Assembly (NCBI GenBank): GCA_017305835.1
Contig: JAFKJY010000100.1
Span: forward strand, 1 to 32,070
DNA from: Hyphomicrobiales bacterium
Lineage (GTDB): Bacteria > Pseudomonadota > Alphaproteobacteria > Rhizobiales > Rhizobiaceae
DNA length: 32,070 bases
Direction: 5' to 3'
Below are positions 27,559-32,070 of the stretch, piece after piece. Under the pieces are notes generated by a model. That model had not been told where the DNA came from, ran no database searches, and was given only the letters and a program-made list of their open reading frames with translations. The position numbers and the translations under genes are program-made. Numbering within the stretch: position 1 is the stretch's first letter; every line of letters starts with the position of its first letter.

Positions 27559-27587
27559 CGGCCCGAGGTGTAGAGCCTTGCCAAACC

Positions 27588-27603
27588 GTATCCCATAGGA
27601 TAC
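27588..27603. promoter_or_regulatory. Palindrome upstream of the toxin-antitoxin pair
   Basis: GTATCC-CATA-GGATAC is a perfect 6-bp inverted repeat with a 4-nt spacer, 8 nt before the toxin start. Position and form suit an autoregulatory operator for the antitoxin or its complex. Confidence 0.5.
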
Positions 27604-27611
27604 AAGTGGCC

Positions 27612-28049
27612 ATGATCGAAGTCGTCACAACCAACGTTTTCGACACGTGGTTTGACGGGCTTCGTGATCGCAGGGCGAAGATGCATATTCAGGTACGCAT
27701 CAGCCGCATCGAGTTCGGGAACCTCGGCGATGCCAGGTTCTTCAACGGCATTGGCGAATTTCGCATCGACTACGGACCCGGCTACCGCGTCTATTTTTTG
27801 AAGCGCGGCGACGTGGTGGTGATCCTTCTGTGCGGCGGCGACAAAGACAGTCAGGATCGCGACATCAAGCGAGCGCTCGAAATCGCAAAGGAAGGTCTGA
27901 AATGGCAATCACGACCAGGAAGTGGGACGTCGCCGAACACCTCAAGACCGAGGAAGACATTCTCGCCTACCTCGATGCCGTCATGGAGGAAGGCGATGTA
28001 CCCTTTCTCTGCAAGGCGCTTGGCGACGTGGCCCGCTCCCACGGCATGA
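27612..28049 (+). CDS. RelE/HigB-like toxin (addiction module killer family), with abnormal C-terminal extension
   Basis: The first ~95 residues are typical of the addiction-module killer (COG3657-type RelE-like) family: WFDGLRDRRAKMHIQVRISR (13-32), FGNLGD, ELRIDYGPGYRV-like FRIDYGPGYRVYF (50-62), and LLCGGDKDSQDRDI (72-85). Such toxins are ribosome-dependent mRNA interferases. The family usually ends near residue 95-105, but here no in-frame stop occurs until 28049. The frame thus runs about 148 nt into the antitoxin gene and adds some 48 residues without family similarity. A TGA one frame over at 27898-27900 would end it normally just before the antitoxin. A frame shift near the end, or a true extension, are both possible. 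Confidence 0.75.
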   Translation: MIEVVTTNVFDTWFDGLRDRRAKMHIQVRISRIEFGNLGDARFFNGIGEFRIDYGPGYRVYFLKRGDVVVILLCGGDKDSQDRDIKRALEIAKEGLKWQSRPGSGTSPNTSRPRKTFSPTSMPSWRKAMYPFSARRLATWPAPTA

Positions 28050-28204
28050 CCGAAATCGCCAGGAAGACGGGCATGTCCCGCGAAAGTCTCTACAAGGCCC
28101 TAAGCGAAAAGGGGAATCCCTCCCTCGCGACCGTCGCCACGGTCCTTGAGGCGATGGGATTGCGTCTTTCCATCGCGGCCCGAGAACCGGCCGAGGCGGC
28201 GTAA
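27902..28204 (+). CDS. Antitoxin with XRE-like helix-turn-helix (HigA-like, addiction module antidote family)
   Basis: A 100-residue antitoxin of the probable addiction-module antidote family. The N-terminal part WDVAEHLKTEEDILAYLDAV (8-27) is family-typical. The helix-turn-helix follows: GMTEIARKTGMSRESLYKAL (about 48-67). It then has GNPSLATVATVLEAMGLRL. It should neutralise the toxin and repress the operon through the palindrome at 27588. The start at 27902 lies inside the extended toxin frame; the AAGGAAGG ribosome site at 27886-27895 supports it. Confidence 0.85.
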   Translation: MAITTRKWDVAEHLKTEEDILAYLDAVMEEGDVPFLCKALGDVARSHGMTEIARKTGMSRESLYKALSEKGNPSLATVATVLEAMGLRLSIAAREPAEAA

Positions 28205-28226
28205 CGGCCAGGGTGAGGCCTGGGCC

Positions 28227-29183
28227 TCAGGGAACGAGCACGATGCGGGCGCGGCGGTCCTGCGCGCCCCATGCCTCCTCCACCTGCGCCAGCGGCACGG
28301 CGCGGGCGGCGGCCTTCAGTCCGGCCGGCGCAGCCGCCTCGAGCAGGGCGGCGACCGACGCGACGAAGCGGTCGAGCGGGATGCTGCCGATGCCGCTGCC
28401 CATCAGCTCGATCGCCGAGGCGCGCAGCACCGCGCTCGGCAGCGAGATCTCGTCGCCGCTGGCCGAGCCGACCTGCACGAAGCGGATCGGCACGGCGTCC
28501 GCGCCGGCCTTCGCCCCGGCGATCAGCAGGCGCCGCGCGCTCTCGCCCCACAGATAGTCGACCACCACGTCGACGCCGCACGCGAACTGCCGCTTGAAGG
28601 CGTCCTCCAGCGCGTCGCCGTCGCCGGCGAGCGGGATCGTCTCGTCCGCGCCCAGCGCGGCGAGCTCGCCGAGTGCCACGCGGTCACGCCCGGTGGCGAC
28701 CACCCTGCCCGCGCCGAGATGCTTCGCAATCTGCACGGCGAGCCGTCCGGCGATCCCCGTCGCGCCGTTGACCAGCACCGTCTCGCCGCCCTTCAGCCGC
28801 GCGCGCTCCGTCAGCGCCGCCCAGGACGACATGCCCGGATTGGCGATCGCCGCCGCCGTCACGTCGTCGAGCGCGTCGGGAAGCGGCACGCACAGCGCCT
28901 CCCGCGCAGCCGTCCATTCGGCCATGGCGCCGTTGGGCGGCTGCGGCAGGGCGAAGTAGACGCGCAGCCCGTCGTCCAGCCGCCCCACCCCGTCGACGCC
29001 GGCCACGAAGGGGAACTGCCCGGACGCGCTGTAATGCGCGCCTGCCGCGCGGCTGCGCGCCACCTGGGTGAGCGCCGCGGCCGTCACCCTTATGCGCGCT
29101 TCGCCTGCCGAAGCCACCGGCTCCGGCGCATCCGCGTAGACGGGCGCCGCCTGACCGGGCCGGCTCACGATCGCTGCCTTCAT
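28227..29183 (-). CDS. Zinc-type alcohol dehydrogenase/quinone oxidoreductase family protein
   Basis: A 318-residue medium-chain dehydrogenase/reductase. The GroES-like N-terminal domain has ALTQVARSRAAGAHYSASGQFPFVAGVDGVG (continuous, about 37-67), and the Rossmann motif is VLVNGATGIAGRLAVQIAKHLGA with the G-x-G-x-x-G variant typical of quinone oxidoreductases. No cysteine cluster for structural zinc is visible, so it is probably a zinc-free NADPH reductase of quinones or enones. The start at 29183 follows AGGGAGAACG. Divergent from a MarR regulator, which probably controls it. Confidence 0.85.
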   Translation of the reverse strand: MKAAIVSRPGQAAPVYADAPEPVASAGEARIRVTAAALTQVARSRAAGAHYSASGQFPFVAGVDGVGRLDDGLRVYFALPQPPNGAMAEWTAAREALCVPLPDALDDVTAAAIANPGMSSWAALTERARLKGGETVLVNGATGIAGRLAVQIAKHLGAGRVVATGRDRVALGELAALGADETIPLAGDGDALEDAFKRQFACGVDVVVDYLWGESARRLLIAGAKAGADAVPIRFVQVGSASGDEISLPSAVLRASAIELMGSGIGSIPLDRFVASVAALLEAAAPAGLKAAARAVPLAQVEEAWGAQDRRARIVLVP

Positions 29184-29220
29184 GCTCGTTCTCCCTGTCT
29201 CGCCGCTGTGCAGCCGGCCG

Positions 29221-29243
29221 GATATATGCAATATGCACATATT
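29221..29243. promoter_or_regulatory. Probable MarR operator in the 90-nt divergent region
   Basis: The AT-rich stretch contains ATATGCAATATGCACATAT, an imperfect palindrome centred on GCA-ATA-TGC. A related sequence, ATGCAAAATACACATAAT, overlaps the MarR start at 29274. Its placement between the divergent oxidoreductase and marR genes suits autoregulation plus target repression. Confidence 0.5.
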
Positions 29244-29273
29244 CCCGCACCGGCCGACGCGTCAAGGAAAAAC

Positions 29274-29753
29274 ATGCAAAATACACATAATGCCGGGGCC
29301 GTCCGCGCCCTCCACGCCGCCCTGCTCGACATCGTCAGCGCGATGAACCGGCCGCAGCGCGACGACGTCCTGCTCCGCGAGGCCGGCGTCCGGCTGGACC
29401 GGGCGCTGTTCCCGCTGCTGGTCGGCATCCGCCGGTTCGGGCCGATCGGCGTCGTCGATCTGGCCGAGCGGGCCGGCCGCGACTACACGACCGTCAGCCG
29501 GCAGGTGGCGAAGCTGGAGAGCCTGGGCCTCGTCGAGAGGCGGCACGCGGAGAAGGACCGGCGGCTGCGCGAGGCGATCGTGACGCCGCGCGGCCGGGCG
29601 ATGACCGACAGCCTCGACGCCGCGCGCGAGCGCGTCGCCGGCGCCGTCCTGTCGTCATGGCAGCCGCGCGAGGTCGACGAGCTGGTGCGGCTGATGCGCA
29701 AGCTCGCCGACGCCATGAACGGCGATCTGGCGGAGAAGACGTCTGAGGGCTGA
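29274..29753 (+). CDS. MarR-family transcriptional regulator
   Basis: A 159-residue winged-helix regulator. The recognition region is IGVVDLAERAGRDYTTVSRQVAKLESLGLVERR, typical MarR helix 3-4 (about 61-93), followed by the wing KDRRLREAIVTPRG. The start at 29274 follows AAGGAAA; an in-frame ATG at 29226 lies within the operator-like palindrome and is less likely. Divergent from the oxidoreductase at 28227-29183, its probable target; MarR proteins commonly sense phenolics or oxidants, but the ligand here is unknown. Confidence 0.88.
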   Translation: MQNTHNAGAVRALHAALLDIVSAMNRPQRDDVLLREAGVRLDRALFPLLVGIRRFGPIGVVDLAERAGRDYTTVSRQVAKLESLGLVERRHAEKDRRLREAIVTPRGRAMTDSLDAARERVAGAVLSSWQPREVDELVRLMRKLADAMNGDLAEKTSEG

Positions 29754-29806
29754 AGGCCTCACGGTCCGCGCTCGGACTGCCGACGAACCTCGCCTTACGC
29801 GCTGCC

Positions 29807-29890
29807 GTCATCCTCGGGCTCGTCCCGAGGATCTGCAACCTGTCGATTGATCGAACGATCGTAGATCCTCGGCACAAGGCCGAGGATGAC
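29807..29890. repeat. Imperfect inverted repeat of rhizobial type between marR and carA
   Basis: The arms, beginning GTCATCCTCGGGC (29807 on) and ending GCCGAGGATGAC (to 29890), are about 28 nt each and pair with a few mismatches. Each arm also folds on itself (CCTCGGG with CCCGAGG; CCTCGG with CCGAGG). It lies between convergent genes and could terminate both. The CCTCGG/CCGAGGATGAC unit is a frequent dispersed repeat in Hyphomicrobiales, from memory. Confidence 0.6.
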
Positions 29891-29922
29891 GGAGCGGAGG
29901 TTTTCGGCCTTTACCGGCAGCC

Positions 29923-31125
<1,203 letters not shown>

Positions 31126-31356
31126 GGCGACACTCCGTCTATCAGGGGGCCCTTGAAGCAGGGCGTGTCCGGAGCCACATGATGCGCCGGAAACTGCGCG
31201 CCCCGGGAACGGATCCCGAAGCTTGCGCGCACAGATAATGTCCTTGCAGGGCGCGGACAATAGGCCAGCCGGCCGATCCGGTCAATGAACCGGGGTGGGA
31301 CCGGCCGGGAAATATTTTATCCTGCAAAAACAGCATCTTAGCGAACCGGGAACGGT

Positions 31357-31384
31357 TTGCGATAGTGCTGCGTCGGCGCTATCC
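31357..31384 (+). promoter_or_regulatory. Possible promoter of the YqeY-type gene
   Basis: TTGCGA (31357-31362) and CTATCC (31379-31384) are separated by 16 bp, about 26 nt before the ATG at 31411. They fit a weak vegetative alphaproteobacterial promoter. The rest of the 285-nt divergent region shows an AT-rich AATATTTTATCC patch (31309-31322) that may hold the carA promoter. Confidence 0.35.
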
Positions 31385-31410
31385 TGTAACGGGCTGGGAG
31401 ATTGAAGGCC

Positions 31411-31860
31411 ATGCGCGAGAAGTTCACCGAGGCATTGAAGACCGCTCTGAAGGCGCAGGACAAGCGCGCCGTCTCGACGCTGCGGCTGATTCTGGCCGCC
31501 ATCCACGACCGCGACATCGCCAACCGGGGCGCCTCGAAGGACCCCGTCGGCGACGACGAGATCGTCGGCATACTGTCCAAGATGGTCAAGCAGCGCGAGG
31601 AGTCCGCGCGCCTGTTCGAGGAAGGCGGCCGCGTCGAGCTCGCCGACGAGGAGCGCGCCGAGATCGAGATCATCAAGCGCTTCCTGCCGCAGCAGCTCGG
31701 CGAGGACGACGTCCGTCGCGTCTGCAAACAGGTGATCGAGGAGGTCGGCGCCGACGGCCTGCGCGACATCGGCCGCTGCATGTTGACGCTCAAGGCCAAG
31801 TATCCCGGCCAGATGGACTTCGGCAAGGCGAGCGGCATCGTCAAGACCATGCTGAGCTGA
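31411..31860 (+). CDS. GatB/YqeY-domain protein
   Basis: A 149-residue YqeY-type protein, the normal length. It is helical and shows MREKFTEALKTALKAQDKRA then VSTLRLILAAIHDRDIA, and later IIKRFLPQQL and DIGRCMLTLKAKYPGQMDFGKAS, all typical. It resembles the tail domain of GatB, which binds tRNA in the amidotransferase; the stand-alone protein has no firmly known role. The ATG at 31411 is preferred over a TTG at 31402 because GGGAG at 31396-31400 has proper spacing. In many rhizobia this gene precedes dnaG. Confidence 0.9.
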   Translation: MREKFTEALKTALKAQDKRAVSTLRLILAAIHDRDIANRGASKDPVGDDEIVGILSKMVKQREESARLFEEGGRVELADEERAEIEIIKRFLPQQLGEDDVRRVCKQVIEEVGADGLRDIGRCMLTLKAKYPGQMDFGKASGIVKTMLS

Positions 31861-31978
31861 TCCCGGCTCCGGCCCGCCCCCGGCGGGCCGGGCATACGCC
31901 CCGTCGCGTCGCAATCGGGCGATCGCCCGCCGTCGCGCCGTGCTATCCGTTCTTCGGCACATCGGCGGAGGAACACCC

Positions 31979-32070
31979 ATGAGCGGCGAGACGGACGATT
32001 TCGGGCAATATGCCTCGCCGCCCTGCTTCCTGCACGAGTTGCAGGACGGTTTTGCCCCCCCGGAATCCGA
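31979..32070 (+). CDS. Unidentified protein, N-terminal 30 residues only
   Basis: An ATG at 31979 with a strong ribosome site (GGAGGAA, 31966-31972) opens a frame to the window edge, beginning MSGETDDFGQYASPPCFLHE. The YASPPCFLHEL stretch resembles the start of small conserved hypothetical proteins in rhizobia, from memory; I cannot assign a function from 30 residues. Co-directional with the YqeY-type gene, 118 nt after its stop. Confidence 0.6.
   Translation, partial: MSGETDDFGQYASPPCFLHELQDGFAPPES

Overview
The window is GC-rich, densely coded bacterial DNA. The dispersed palindromic repeats near 25.0, 26.1 and 29.8 kb resemble those common in Hyphomicrobiales (Mesorhizobium/Phyllobacteriaceae type). 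This, with the gene styles, suggests an alphaproteobacterium of that order; no marker gene here proves the genus.

Positions 1-23973 form one accessory catabolic region. From the left, on the minus strand: a tripartite tricarboxylate-type transporter operon (tctC, an alpha/beta hydrolase, tctB, tctA running off the edge) and three tandem RidA-family genes. Divergent from these, on the plus strand, is a branched-chain-amino-acid-type ABC importer with two near-duplicate binding proteins, two ATPases and two permeases (4754-10754). A long bidirectional hairpin separates it from a minus-strand block: a SnoaL/NTF2-like gene, a CobW-type GTPase with a TetR regulator, an MmsA-like aldehyde dehydrogenase and an SMP-30 lactonase-like gene. 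Divergent again, on the plus strand: a Baeyer-Villiger monooxygenase with an HAPMO-type N-terminal domain, a thiolase, two acyl-CoA dehydrogenase-type subunits, a crotonase, a fourth RidA and an amidohydrolase.

The most interesting signal is a repeated imperfect palindrome, TACY-N4-RGTA (best copies TATAC-N6-GTATA), at the AT-rich control regions of nearly every transcription unit in this region. It is often present as two copies 20-21 bp apart. The TetR-family protein at 12781-13365 is the obvious candidate ligand-responsive repressor. The genes read as a substrate-induced pathway: uptake by two transporters, ketone to ester/lactone by the monooxygenase, hydrolysis by the lactonase and/or alpha/beta hydrolase, aldehyde to (possibly) acyl-CoA by the MmsA-like enzyme, then beta-oxidation-like steps. 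Four RidA proteins and an amidohydrolase hint at a nitrogen-containing or imine/enamine intermediate. No acyl-CoA ligase, ring-cleaving dioxygenase or 3-hydroxyacyl-CoA dehydrogenase is visible. The substrate is unknown.

From 24089 rightwards the content looks like ordinary chromosome: a CAU-anticodon tRNA (best read as Ile2), a SIMPL-domain protein, a PlsC-like acyltransferase, a UMF1-type MFS transporter, a HigBA/RelBE-like toxin-antitoxin pair with an abnormal overlap, a divergent oxidoreductase/MarR pair, carA, a YqeY-type GatB-like gene and the start of one further gene.
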